From: an uncultured Aquimarina sp.
Lineage (GTDB): Bacteria; Bacteroidota; Bacteroidia; Flavobacteriales; Flavobacteriaceae
Direction: 5' to 3'
NCBI GenBank assembly: GCA_947498935.1
Contig: CANMMM010000019.1
Location: 43,701-107,700 of the forward strand
Length of the DNA stretch: 64,000 nt
Under the pieces are notes generated by a model that saw only the letters and a list, made by a program, of their open reading frames with translations, was not told the DNA's origin and ran no database searches. The position numbers and the translations under genes are program-made. Position 1 is the stretch's first letter. Each line of letters begins with the position of its first letter. Of the stretch, positions 25,966-35,103 are shown in pieces.

Positions 25966-27447
25966 TTATTCTGCTACTATTTTTAAAACCCCTTCATTAC
26001 TTTCCTTAAATGCGTTACTAGCTTCAAGAGTAGCTTCCATTTGTGCCATATCATCACCCAGAAGTGTATGACTAAAAGCTTGCGCACGGTTTAACATCCT
26101 GATATAAACTTCTGGGTCATTATTTCGCGTAAGCTTACGTAAACCACCTAAGTAATCTTCTCGATATACGGTTGGGATGATAATTTTAGTGTGGTTTGCT
26201 GCGGATAATTCTGCATTCATCATTATACGAGCCATACGTCCATTACCATCTAAAAACGGATGCACCTCGCTTACCACGAACATTACGTAAGCAGCTTTTG
26301 CAAAAGGATGAACAAGCGCCTTATAAAAGTCAAAGCTTTGTATAAGCGTGCCATTTACCAATTCCATATCTACAAAAGAGGTGTTGCCCGCTTGGTTGTT
26401 TTTGTCTTTAAAAACACCGGGCTTTTTATCTGTTCTAGCACTTAGTAAAATAGCGTGTCGGTATTTTAAAATGTCAATGAGATTTTCACCAGAATAGGGT
26501 AATACTCGCATTTCTTGTTTATTGGATGCTAGTTGGTATGTACCAAGGACATCGTGCGAATCTTCATTACGTGCAGGCAATGGTTGCTGTGTGGCAATGA
26601 TGCGTTTTGCTGTATCAATTTCAAAAACAGTACCTTCTATATAGTTTGAAAAGTAGCTTTCATAGAAAGCAAAGTTTCGGTACGCTCTGGTTGTCGTATT
26701 TTGCTCTTCACGGTTTTTAAACTCTTCTTTTTTGAGTGCTTTAAAAAGTGTTTCGAATAATTGGATACGTGCTGGGTCGTAAGGCAAATTATTTGCTCTG
26801 GCTACTGCCAAAGGTGATTTTAAAGCAGAAACAGGATGCGTAGTTAATAAAGCACTTATAATTTTGTTCAGTTTTTCAAACTCTTTTTGCATCCCTAGTT
26901 GTTCAGCAATATCACGAGCTTTGTCTCTAACGCTGTTTAATTCGGCTTCGCCATTTACACGAATTATCTTTTCTAATTTCTCTTCTATTTCTGGGTAGGT
27001 AAGTGTTTTTGAGTCTCCACCTGTTTGTCTGGAGACTTGTAGGTTTTCTAACAAGGCGCGCTCACGTTGTGATACCATAAGTTCGCCAGAAAATGAGGTG
27101 TCACCCTCAATGGCTTTTGAGCCTTCCATAAACCGAATAGTTATTCCTGGAAGTTTTACCTTTTTAGTGTATTTGTAAGTGACGAATAATTGATTTGTTG
27201 ACGTAGGCGCAAATTCAAAAGCAGAGCGATGACTTAATACGGCTCCTGGATATTGATTTCCTAAAATGGGGAATATATTGCGCTGTATGATATCTTCTGG
27301 CGTATCTTCTAGGTTGCTGGTGTAGATACGAGAAGCTATCTTTTTAATTTTTCCTTCTTTCTCAAGCTTGGATATTTGTCTCGAAACATTAGATTCTGGT
27401 GAACCATAAATGATTTCTTGAAGATGTATAGGCTTACTTTTTTCCAT
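25966..27447 (-). CDS. Fic-family protein with N-terminal AbiEi-like winged-helix domain
   Basis: 493 aa from the Met at 27447; a Met at 27468 lies in the repeat region and is less likely. The N-terminus resembles AbiEi-type antitoxin regulators (winged helix with SNVSRQISKLEKEGKIKKI, then LSHRSAFEFAPTS). The Fic core has HPFLDGNGRMAR with catalytic H396. The inhibitory motif (S/T)xxxE(G/N) is present upstream as SNYIEG (E271), marking an autoinhibited class II Fic. Fic enzymes transfer AMP or related groups to target proteins. Four direct repeats lie directly upstream and are probably bound by the N-terminal domain. Confidence 0.85.
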   Translation of the reverse strand: MEKSKPIHLQEIIYGSPESNVSRQISKLEKEGKIKKIASRIYTSNLEDTPEDIIQRNIFPILGNQYPGAVLSHRSAFEFAPTSTNQLFVTYKYTKKVKLPGITIRFMEGSKAIEGDTSFSGELMVSQRERALLENLQVSRQTGGDSKTLTYPEIEEKLEKIIRVNGEAELNSVRDKARDIAEQLGMQKEFEKLNKIISALLTTHPVSALKSPLAVARANNLPYDPARIQLFETLFKALKKEEFKNREEQNTTTRAYRNFAFYESYFSNYIEGTVFEIDTAKRIIATQQPLPARNEDSHDVLGTYQLASNKQEMRVLPYSGENLIDILKYRHAILLSARTDKKPGVFKDKNNQAGNTSFVDMELVNGTLIQSFDFYKALVHPFAKAAYVMFVVSEVHPFLDGNGRMARIMMNAELSAANHTKIIIPTVYREDYLGGLRKLTRNNDPEVYIRMLNRAQAFSHTLLGDDMAQMEATLEASNAFKESNEGVLKIVAE

Positions 27448-27471
27448 TATAATGATATCAAAGCACAAATT

Positions 27472-27620
27472 TGATAAATATTTTCCATTATAACGATTTA
27501 TTTGTCAAATATTTTCCAATATAATAGATTTGACTATTTTCTAATAAAACATCGAAAAAGTATTTTTTTGATAAATATTTTCCACTATGCAAATGAATCT
27601 GATAAATATTTTCCATTATA
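27472..27620. repeat. Four direct repeats (T)GATAAATATTTTCCATTATA upstream of fic
   Basis: Near-identical 21-bp copies at 27472-27492, 27503-27523, 27569-27589 and 27600-27620. Copies 1-2 and 3-4 are each 31 bp apart (start to start), about three helical turns. Copies 1 and 4 are identical, 2 and 3 differ by 3-4 bases. A further partial match (TTTCCATTATA) at 27441-27451 covers the fic start codon. Position and spacing fit operators for the fic N-terminal domain. The last copy covers the stop codon of the packaging ATPase gene. Confidence 0.75.
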
Positions 27621-28545
27621 TAGGGCTGGTTAATCCATTTTCGTGGTAACGAAGTTTCTCTGAAATCAATTTTACAATCGCTTCATTTTTGGTTTTGTAG
27701 ATATTATTACCTTCAAAGTCCTGCTCATTAAGCAACATCTTAACCTTTCGACCTTCTTCCTGGTCAATAAACTTTTTACAGGCTCTAATGAATGCAGCGC
27801 GACTACAACCTTTAATGCGCTGCTCTCGCATATTTACATACACAAAAAAGCTTTTCTGAATTTTATATTGTTGCTCGGTAATTTTACCCATTGCAAAAGC
27901 ATTGGAACATAATTCGTATTGCTCGTCTACAATGAGCTGCGCGATGCGTACCATTTGATATTTTGGGATACGTTCTCGATAGCGCGTTACATCATCTACC
28001 TGATGATGCAATCGTAACCACGTACAGTTTTGCCACTCAGAAGTGGTAATTTTTGCTACTGACTGGTGTGTGAGTACAATATCAATTCCTTTATGGCGAA
28101 CGGTACACAATGCACCTATCATCGATTGCCCTTTTGCACCTGTCATATAATGGTCAATATCGTCCAGGACGACAAGACCATTTTTGTAATGCTTCATAAT
28201 TTTGGTAATGACTTCTTTTTTCTGGTCATTATCCATAGGCGAGCCATCTGGGTTAAATGGACGTATACGTCTTGATGATACCTTTGTAAGTGCTTTGAGA
28301 TGATTAGGACTTACAGTTCTAAATTGTGGATAATCATCATCATTGGTATCAAAAGCCAACACTTTACGACCTTTTTTGCCCATCACGAGATGGTCCATCA
28401 TATAATGTTTAATCTCTTGTTTGTTACGGTAGGTCTTACCAACGCCTGTTTCACCACATACCAACATAATCATAGGTTGGCGTTCTAAATCTTCCTTTTT
28501 GTAAGTGATAGGTTTTCGACCGCGATTAGATGTAGTTCCAGCCAT
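27616..28545 (-). CDS. FtsK/HerA-type (A32-like) DNA packaging ATPase
   Basis: 309 aa P-loop ATPase. Walker A GETGVGKT at 31-38; Walker B LVVLDDID at 124-131; then GALCTVRHKGIDIVLTHQS with R150-H151 and the sensor Q161. The spacing and the RH..I..hhhxQ block match packaging ATPases of tailless membrane-containing viruses (PRD1/poxvirus A32 type) and related FtsK/HerA proteins. These pump viral DNA into a preformed capsid. No membrane segment or gamma-type DNA-reading domain of FtsK is present. An alternative is an AAA-type ATPase of a different role, but the motif context favours packaging. Confidence 0.7.
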   Translation of the reverse strand: MAGTTSNRGRKPITYKKEDLERQPMIMLVCGETGVGKTYRNKQEIKHYMMDHLVMGKKGRKVLAFDTNDDDYPQFRTVSPNHLKALTKVSSRRIRPFNPDGSPMDNDQKKEVITKIMKHYKNGLVVLDDIDHYMTGAKGQSMIGALCTVRHKGIDIVLTHQSVAKITTSEWQNCTWLRLHHQVDDVTRYRERIPKYQMVRIAQLIVDEQYELCSNAFAMGKITEQQYKIQKSFFVYVNMREQRIKGCSRAAFIRACKKFIDQEEGRKVKMLLNEQDFEGNNIYKTKNEAIVKLISEKLRYHENGLTSPI

Positions 28546-29519
28546 TACGAATTGTTTTGTGGTTCTTCACCAACCTCTAAAATAGGCAGGTCTTCATCAA
28601 CTTCTTCTGCTTCGATATCTTCGATAGTCGATTCTGGCTTACTGACTTTTTGTTTAAGAGGTTCTTCTTCCGATTCTGCTTTAGCGAAAGCATATTCGTC
28701 ATTATTTTTCACTTCTTCGGAATCTTCCTCCTCAATATCATCAACTTCTGTTTCTCCTTTTTCCTGACGAACAATATCGAGAATGCGATTTTCAAGAAGA
28801 TTATTCTCTGCTCGTACTTCCAGAACGATTTGTGCTTTTTTCATTAAGATGGAAATGACTGCACCCATCAATTGCTGTTCTGGCGTAAGCTTTTTAGCTT
28901 TCTTACGCAGCACTTGAGCGAGTAGAGGTCTCAGTAAGGCTTGGTCTTCTTTATCAAGTTTGATACGCTCAACATTCTTGTTGTTTTGCTCATCTACAAC
29001 TTGAATAATTTCTTCAAACTCGTAAAACTCCTGATGTTTTTTGATTTTTACGAAGTAACCACCACCGACTGCAAGAACGTTGTTGGACATTCCTAAAATA
29101 GCATCTGCAGCTTGGTTAGCTTGTGCAAGTGGTACTTCAAAATCTTGGTCTGTTACCGTATCATCTTCATCTGCATCAAATCCGTTTCCGTTGATATCTT
29201 GTTCTGGTGCGTCCAATGGTTCTCTTGCTTTCTCTTTTTCGACCTTTGCTTCAACCGAACTTCTAAAGTCTGTTTGGGTATTTCCGCTACGTCCAGGTTC
29301 TAATTCGTCAAGCGTTTTATGTTCCTGTTCGGGTTTCCAGACGTTCCAGCTTTTTTGTTTCTCTTCTTCCGTTTCCACAGGACGTTCACCACCTATATCT
29401 TTTTCTATAACAGGCTGATTGAGCGGACTGCTATCTTCGTTTTGAAGTTGTTCAAAATTAATTTCTTCTGGACTTGCGGTTAGGGCATCTTGCACTTCTT
29501 GGGCGATAGTATCTTGCAT
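28545..29519 (-). CDS. Acidic protein, possible scaffold
   Basis: 324 aa. N-terminal 1-135 and C-terminal 250-324 are strongly acidic and low in complexity. The middle (about 140-245) is ordered, with a helical section (LLAQVLRKKAKKLTPEQQL). It shares its start/stop base with the packaging ATPase gene and is probably translated with it. Charge pattern and neighbour suggest a scaffold or an assembly chaperone. No family recognised. Confidence 0.45.
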   Translation of the reverse strand: MQDTIAQEVQDALTASPEEINFEQLQNEDSSPLNQPVIEKDIGGERPVETEEEKQKSWNVWKPEQEHKTLDELEPGRSGNTQTDFRSSVEAKVEKEKAREPLDAPEQDINGNGFDADEDDTVTDQDFEVPLAQANQAADAILGMSNNVLAVGGGYFVKIKKHQEFYEFEEIIQVVDEQNNKNVERIKLDKEDQALLRPLLAQVLRKKAKKLTPEQQLMGAVISILMKKAQIVLEVRAENNLLENRILDIVRQEKGETEVDDIEEEDSEEVKNNDEYAFAKAESEEEPLKQKVSKPESTIEDIEAEEVDEDLPILEVGEEPQNNS

Positions 29520-29522
29520 AGG

Positions 29523-29975
29523 CTAGTTCAATTTTGCAATAAAATTGATAGTGTTGTTTTCTAGGATTTTAAACTTCTCTACAAAAGGTTTGTAGAATTG
29601 TGGGATGGACAGAATCTCATCACATTTATGATAGTTGTACAATATGGCACGTTTAGACTGATTAAAGCTTTCTCCAATTTTAGCGTAGCTAGAATCTGTA
29701 TATTTTTTGAGTAGAAAATAACAACACATACGTGCCTCACGATACTCCTGCACAGTACTTGTGTAAAAGTTGTCTTCTTTTAAATTGAATACCTCTATAC
29801 TTTGCGAAATTATAAACACGAGAAGGAGTTTTACTTTCTCCTTGTCTTGAGAAGTGAGCTCTGTGTTACTAGTTAAACTATCAATAATTTCAATGGTTTT
29901 TTGAAGTCCAAATTTGCCAATTAAGGAGTCTATACTTTGCTGTAAATCGTGATAATCGTATGCTGTCTTTTTCAT
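29523..29975 (-). CDS. DnaA domain IV-like helix-turn-helix protein
   Basis: 150 aa from the Met at 29975; an earlier Met at 30032 adds 19 residues. The part from AREARMCCYFLLKKYT on resembles the DNA-binding domain IV of DnaA: an Arg/Cys helix, then SYAKIGESFNQSKRAILY as the helix-turn-helix and YNYHKCDEIL. It has no ATPase. It could bind a replication origin or regulate genes of the element. It is divergent from the KAP gene with 138 bp between starts. Confidence 0.55.
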   Translation of the reverse strand: MKKTAYDYHDLQQSIDSLIGKFGLQKTIEIIDSLTSNTELTSQDKEKVKLLLVFIISQSIEVFNLKEDNFYTSTVQEYREARMCCYFLLKKYTDSSYAKIGESFNQSKRAILYNYHKCDEILSIPQFYKPFVEKFKILENNTINFIAKLN

Positions 29976-30113
29976 TGGGCAAATGCCGAATTGTTTGACA
30001 GGCAAAGTATAGAAAGTTGTTTTACAGCGCATTTATAATTGATTTACAGATTATTTACTCCCGTTTTCGTTTGAGTAGGTGGTAATGTTTTTTAACTTGT
30101 GGGGTTTTAGAAT

Positions 30114-31970
30114 ATGACACCAGAAAATACACTTTCGATAATAGAATCTTACATTAAGGATAGTAATACTCAATACGCTCTACAGCTTGATGGTGGATGG
30201 GGAACAGGAAAAACATTCTTCTGGAAAAACAGTATTGTTCCAATTATAAAATCTAATGAAAAAACACCGATTTACATTTCCTTAAATGGATTAAACACTA
30301 TCCAAGCGTTACAACGTTCACTATTGTTTTCTTTTATGCCGAAAACGACAGAAGATGCAAAAAAGAATACTTGGTTAAAAACCGCAATGACTATTAGTGG
30401 AAACATAGCTAAAAATGCGAGTAAGGTATTTCTAAAGGTTGACCCGATGGATTTACTTCAAGGTGTCGGGTTAGAAAATCTTGATTTCTCAAATAAGTTT
30501 GTGTGTTTTGATGATTTGGAACGTTGCCGCATACCAATAAAGGAACTACTCGGATTTATAAATGGCTTTGTGGAGCACAAACAATTAAAGTGTTTAATTA
30601 TTGCGGACGAGAATAAAATTTTCGAGTCGGAAACTAATCAAAAGACCAGTTATTATAGTATCAAAGAAAAAGTCATTGGTCGAGTTATAAATTACAAGCC
30701 AGAATTGACTGATACGTTACCTAAGCTATTTGAAAGATATTCAGGAAATCCTACATATCACAAATTCCTGAAGGAAAACGAGAACTACATTAAGGCACTT
30801 TTTGAAGAACAAAAGGAAAGCAACATTAGGATAATACTCTTCTTTTTAGACAGCTTGGAAGAAGTTTTGAAACACGCTGGCGATATTGAGCTTGAGTTAA
30901 AAAAAGAACTTCTTTTTCTAACTGCAGTAATTTCAATTGAGTTTAAAAGAGGGCAATTAAAAGCGAGTGAAGCCAATAATTACAGAGGGTTGAATAATGC
31001 TAATTACTTCTGGTATCAAAACTTGGAGAACAAAAAGCTAAGTCTAAAAGGATTCGGTAAAAAGAAAGAACCCGAACAACCAAAAACGTATGCTGAAGAG
31101 TTTTATTTAAAATATATTAGCGCAAACGTTGATGCGTTTCATTTTTACAGTAGTGTTTATACCTACATCCTTTCAGGTTATCTAAATAAAGACCATTTAA
31201 AGGAAGAAATTGAAGCTAGAAGACCAAAACAACAATCACCTGAAGAGGAAGCCTATGCCGAACTCATTGGCTATAATTTCAGAAAATTAAATGACGAGGA
31301 CTTTGCAAAATACCTTATCGATGTTCTCGATTTTGCGGAGAAGGGCATTTATGATATGTATTCTTATGAACGCATATCAAATTTCTATCATTTTTTCGCG
31401 GAAAAAGGTATTATCTCATATACTGATGAGGACATTGATGGCAAATTATTAGCAGGATTAGACATCGCTGCGAAACGGAAAGAAATTGACCGTCGCGTAT
31501 ACGATAATTTGACTCATTTTGATTTAAATGACCCAAAGGTTAAACCTGTTAGAGATAAGATAATGGAGTTGCATACCGCCATTGATAGAGAAGAGATTAA
31601 AGCTGAAAGTAATATGCTTTTACAAGTGCTAAAAAGCGAAGATTATGAAGAGTTGAGCACGCTTTTTAAAGACAAAAAATTCCACAAAGATTTTATTGCC
31701 TATATAGATGGTGATGAGCTATTTGCTGTAATTGAAACCATTAGTAATCAATACCTCTCATTATTTTCTAATGAAATTAAGGCACGCTATAAGCATACAA
31801 ATGTTGTAATGTTTTATCCCAAGGATTATGAATGCATTGCAACATTAAATGTAGCTGTAAAGAAAAATATGAAAGATAAGAAACTCCCTGTGTTACGAAA
31901 GTTCTTGTTATCAGAGCTGGAAGCTGTACTGAGTAAAACTTGCGAAGCTTTAAAAAATGAAACGGTTTAA
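30114..31970 (+). CDS. KAP-family P-loop NTPase
   Basis: 618 aa. Walker A GGWGTGKT at 27-34 and Walker B FVCFDDLERC with D133-D134 followed by a KAP-like ADENKIF segment. C-terminal two-thirds helical, without clear membrane segments, so this is a soluble KAP. KAP NTPases are common in bacterial conflict systems, where they may control a paired effector. Its TAA stop is directly followed by the ATG of an ApeA-like HEPN gene, so the two form a tight operon. Confidence 0.8.
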   Translation: MTPENTLSIIESYIKDSNTQYALQLDGGWGTGKTFFWKNSIVPIIKSNEKTPIYISLNGLNTIQALQRSLLFSFMPKTTEDAKKNTWLKTAMTISGNIAKNASKVFLKVDPMDLLQGVGLENLDFSNKFVCFDDLERCRIPIKELLGFINGFVEHKQLKCLIIADENKIFESETNQKTSYYSIKEKVIGRVINYKPELTDTLPKLFERYSGNPTYHKFLKENENYIKALFEEQKESNIRIILFFLDSLEEVLKHAGDIELELKKELLFLTAVISIEFKRGQLKASEANNYRGLNNANYFWYQNLENKKLSLKGFGKKKEPEQPKTYAEEFYLKYISANVDAFHFYSSVYTYILSGYLNKDHLKEEIEARRPKQQSPEEEAYAELIGYNFRKLNDEDFAKYLIDVLDFAEKGIYDMYSYERISNFYHFFAEKGIISYTDEDIDGKLLAGLDIAAKRKEIDRRVYDNLTHFDLNDPKVKPVRDKIMELHTAIDREEIKAESNMLLQVLKSEDYEELSTLFKDKKFHKDFIAYIDGDELFAVIETISNQYLSLFSNEIKARYKHTNVVMFYPKDYECIATLNVAVKKNMKDKKLPVLRKFLLSELEAVLSKTCEALKNETV

Positions 31971-33404
31971 ATGAAAAAACAAGGACTATGGTTTTTGCCC
32001 AATTCAGATATTAAAGTTCCAGGAAAACTATTTGTTGATGAAGATAAGTCAAAGATTAGGTTAAGGCTCTTCGCTGAGACTTACATAAGCGGTAATCCTT
32101 TTGAGTTTTTAAAGTCAAAAAGAGATGACGACTATATTGAATTTATATATGGTGAAAATGATAAAAGTAGCTTTGGCCAAGTAACACTTTTTGGTTGTTC
32201 TTTTTCTAAACTGTCTCACATTGGAGGCGATATACATCAATTAGAATATAGCATACAATTTGTTTTTGAGGATATTCACATTATAAGTCGAAAGCATCTT
32301 CAGCTAAATAATCTAACTGTTCTATTCCCAAACTCTGATAACTTTTTTAATGGTTGGGATAGTGTTAGTGATGAAGGAGAAAAAGAAGTTAAGGAATATC
32401 GACGTAAATCCAATACCATTGTTATCAACCACAATTTGAGTGTTGATTCAATAAATGAAAAACGTGAAAAAATATCATCAGGTAAAGATTATGCAATAGA
32501 GTATCATCACCATTTTAACTTTAACTACAAAGAGCCTGTCGATATAGACACGGTGTATCAGGACTGCGTTGTATTCAAAAAAATGATGGAATTTTCTTCA
32601 AGTAGAAAATTGGCTTTTATAATACGTGGAGCCGATATAGATTTTAAAAATATCAAGGAACAACGAAATAGGTACGTATTATCTTCTGGAAAAAAGCCTG
32701 CAAAAGCAAGAACATACATTTTCAGCAGACTTACGTTAAACCAAGCTCCTTTTGAAGAGAAACGAAAATTACATCAAAACTGGTTACTCTTTAGTAAGTG
32801 GTCAGAATCCAATGAAACTTTAGATTCATTCATAAAAGAATGGTTCGCGAATGTCGAGTTACAACCAATTTATGATATTTATATTGACACGATAGATTGG
32901 GGGAAAGATGGTGTAATATCTAATGTGAGCTTCAATAATAGATTCTTGAATGTAATGCAAGCTCTAGAAGCCTATTATGATTTTTTAAACCCAGATTTTA
33001 AGATAATTAATGAAGAATTCGTGAAACAAAGGCAAGAAGTAATCAATGCACTTGAAGCAAAAAATCTCAAGGAATGGGTCCGTACGCATTCAAAGTTTCC
33101 GAAGCATGCTAATTTTTCAATCAAGCTTTCATTTTTAATAGATAAATATAGAGATGTGCTATTGAGCTTGGGAGCTATGGAAGAATTTTTAAAATCCTAT
33201 CCAAATAGTGCAAAAGAGTTTCGACACAAGCTTTCTCACGGAAAAGTAAATAAGACCTTTCAAGGAAAGGCCTTAGATTCTTTGTATAGATTTTCTCAAA
33301 TAATCTTGAGTATCTGCATTTTGGATTCCATAGGAATGGAAAAAACAAGAATAGTAGATAGGATTAAAACGAACCCAGATATGCTGAGGCAAATACCTAA
33401 ATAA
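31971..33404 (+). CDS. ApeA-like HEPN protein, presumed ribonuclease effector
   Basis: 477 aa. The N-terminal part (1-250) resembles the ApeA N-terminal domain (GLWFLP start, strand-rich, FGCSFSKLS, then YHHHFNFNYKEPVD). The C-terminal part is an all-helical HEPN domain with the catalytic RxxxxH motif R418-H423 (RHKLSH). HEPN proteins of this type cut RNA and cause abortive infection, ApeA of E. coli being the known example. Zero-gap coupling to the KAP NTPase indicates a two-gene defence unit: KAP as sensor or gate, HEPN as toxin. Confidence 0.75.
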   Translation: MKKQGLWFLPNSDIKVPGKLFVDEDKSKIRLRLFAETYISGNPFEFLKSKRDDDYIEFIYGENDKSSFGQVTLFGCSFSKLSHIGGDIHQLEYSIQFVFEDIHIISRKHLQLNNLTVLFPNSDNFFNGWDSVSDEGEKEVKEYRRKSNTIVINHNLSVDSINEKREKISSGKDYAIEYHHHFNFNYKEPVDIDTVYQDCVVFKKMMEFSSSRKLAFIIRGADIDFKNIKEQRNRYVLSSGKKPAKARTYIFSRLTLNQAPFEEKRKLHQNWLLFSKWSESNETLDSFIKEWFANVELQPIYDIYIDTIDWGKDGVISNVSFNNRFLNVMQALEAYYDFLNPDFKIINEEFVKQRQEVINALEAKNLKEWVRTHSKFPKHANFSIKLSFLIDKYRDVLLSLGAMEEFLKSYPNSAKEFRHKLSHGKVNKTFQGKALDSLYRFSQIILSICILDSIGMEKTRIVDRIKTNPDMLRQIPK

Positions 33405-33414
33405 GACTGAATGC

Positions 33415-33891
33415 CTACTTAATGTTTATCCCATACCGATACCTAAAAACACTTGTCCTAACCACACGATACCTCCCAATAACAGTTTCCCAACCGAGTT
33501 TAGACTTCAAACCTAAATCTTTAAAGGTAGAACGACCTATATCCTGAGTACGTCCCATTTTTACCAATTCATCCAGAATAGCTTCGTCGTTGGTGGGTTT
33601 TAGACTTTCCTTTTTAGACATTACTTTTTCAAGAACAGGCTGTTCTTCCAAAGCTTCTTCAATCTCGTTAAACTCAAGCTTATCAGCATACTCTTCATCT
33701 ATATCTTCGAGGATTTCGAGGTCTAGTTCCTCCAGTTGCTCAAGTAAGTCTCCTTTTTCACAATCAGAAACGGTGTCTAAGAGTTTATACATTCTATCAA
33801 AAATTTCAATTTTATCTTGAATTGGTTCTAGAAGTAATTTTTTATCGAGGCTATTATTCTTTAGGAAAGTCTTATGTTCTATTTTTTTCAT
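33415..33891 (-). CDS. Hypothetical acidic protein
   Basis: 158 aa. Middle very acidic (EQLEELDLEILEDIDEEYAD), basic C-terminus with a possible DNA-binding helix (DIGRSTFKDLGLKSKLGWET) ending VFRYRYGINIK. Converges with the HEPN gene with a 10-bp gap. No family recognised. Might be a structural or regulatory protein of the element core. Confidence 0.45.
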   Translation of the reverse strand: MKKIEHKTFLKNNSLDKKLLLEPIQDKIEIFDRMYKLLDTVSDCEKGDLLEQLEELDLEILEDIDEEYADKLEFNEIEEALEEQPVLEKVMSKKESLKPTNDEAILDELVKMGRTQDIGRSTFKDLGLKSKLGWETVIGRYRVVRTSVFRYRYGINIK

Positions 33892-33894
33892 AAT

Positions 33895-34140
33895 CTATGC
33901 GGTTACTGGGATGAGTTGTTCTTTGTCTTGCATTGCATTTTCAATGATGTTTGAGAGTGCTGCGGTGGCGAGTGAAGTAGCTATAATGATACCTGTAGTT
34001 TTTAAAAGTTCGGCACCTCTTGGTATTTGAAACTTGAATTTTTCTTGCTTTTCATTCTTACCTAGGTTGTAATAGATAAGTGCTTCGGCAAATCCTATGG
34101 CGAGTCCTGCACCTGTGATAATTAATACTTTCTTATTCAT
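33895..34140 (-). CDS. Small membrane protein with two helices
   Basis: 81 aa. Helix 1 at about 5-23, a charged loop (KNEKQEKFKFQIPRG), helix 2 at about 45-66. Close gaps to both neighbours. Function unknown; another small membrane protein of this element. Confidence 0.5.
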   Translation of the reverse strand: MNKKVLIITGAGLAIGFAEALIYYNLGKNEKQEKFKFQIPRGAELLKTTGIIIATSLATAALSNIIENAMQDKEQLIPVTA

Positions 34141-34143
34141 AAG

Positions 34144-34776
34144 TTATTTTTTGGCTTTCTCTTCCATTTTATCATACTTTTCCTTGATATCTTTTTCGCC
34201 AGCTTCGGCACGTACAAAGTTGATTCCGTAGGTGTTCATTATACCACGGTAGGCGCGTAACAAAATTTTCTCAGCTTCCTTTTGCATCTTGATATTTCCC
34301 TTGTGTGCTAGTGGAATCAAATTGGCAATCGCTATAAAATGGTTCTTGATTTTGGTGTGACGCATCGGCTTGGGTTTCTTGGGCTGATTTTTGCGCTTTT
34401 CCTCATTATACTTCTTAATTTTTAGCCGACACGCCTTGATATCTTTACTTAAAGCATCAAGTTCCTTTTTTACCGTTTTACTCGGTTTTTTAGATTTGTC
34501 AGAAGTACTATTCTCTTTAGAGACCTGTGTTCTTTCTTTGGTAACTTCTTTCTTTTCCTGTTTTTTAGGAGTTTCCTGCTTTGCCTTTTTAATTGCATTT
34601 GGAGCAAGACGTTCCACCATTGAGTATACTTTTTCAATATTCTCTTTGGCGATGTCTTCAAAAGCCTTTTTGTCGGTAGTGGCGTCGTAGTCATTTAAAA
34701 TATCTTGAACAGCCGTTTGCAACGCTTCGGGCTGGACTTGGCTCATATCGAGCGCTTGTAATTGTTGTATCGTCAT
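34144..34776 (-). CDS. Lys-rich helical protein
   Basis: 210 aa. N-terminal helical domain (1-65), a long Lys/Glu/Thr-rich linker (66-110), and a second helical part with KRKNQPKKPKPMRHTK and a C-terminal coiled coil. No membrane segment or catalytic motif seen. Likely DNA- or protein-binding. No family recognised. Confidence 0.45.
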   Translation of the reverse strand: MTIQQLQALDMSQVQPEALQTAVQDILNDYDATTDKKAFEDIAKENIEKVYSMVERLAPNAIKKAKQETPKKQEKKEVTKERTQVSKENSTSDKSKKPSKTVKKELDALSKDIKACRLKIKKYNEEKRKNQPKKPKPMRHTKIKNHFIAIANLIPLAHKGNIKMQKEAEKILLRAYRGIMNTYGINFVRAEAGEKDIKEKYDKMEEKAKK

Positions 34777-34785
34777 TTTATATTT

Positions 34786-35103
34786 TTAAGCAGCGATTAA
34801 TAATTCTAATTCCAGAAGCTCAAGGGATCTGGCACGTTCTTTTTCCTTTAGGCGAATGATTTCGTTATCATTCTTTTTTGTTGTCTTTTTAGAAACATCT
34901 GGATATAACATTTTATAAAGCAAGGCATCTGCCTCTTGTGCCTTAGCATCAGGCTTACTGAAATTTTCAGAAGTAGATTTAATAACTTCCCAAGCTTGTA
35001 CTGGGTTTAGTTTACTACCTGTGAGTTCTACAATTTCCTCTTGATTTTTTATCTGCAATGCTTTTAAAGCAGCTTTGCTTATTTCTTTGGTTTTATACAT
35101 CAT
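34786..35103 (-). CDS. Hypothetical helical protein
   Basis: 105 aa, all helical, with a Lys-rich region (KKTTKKNDNEIIRLKEKERA) and Leu/Glu-rich C-terminal coil. It starts MMYK; either Met is possible. The upstream gene stops one base before it. Function unknown. Confidence 0.45.
   Translation of the reverse strand: MMYKTKEISKAALKALQIKNQEEIVELTGSKLNPVQAWEVIKSTSENFSKPDAKAQEADALLYKMLYPDVSKKTTKKNDNEIIRLKEKERARSLELLELELLIAA

Noticed and set aside
27472..27620. CRISPR array
   Set aside because: Repeats are only four, 21 bp, AT-rich and irregularly spaced (31, 66, 31), spacers are about 10 bp and no cas genes are near; an operator block explains them better.
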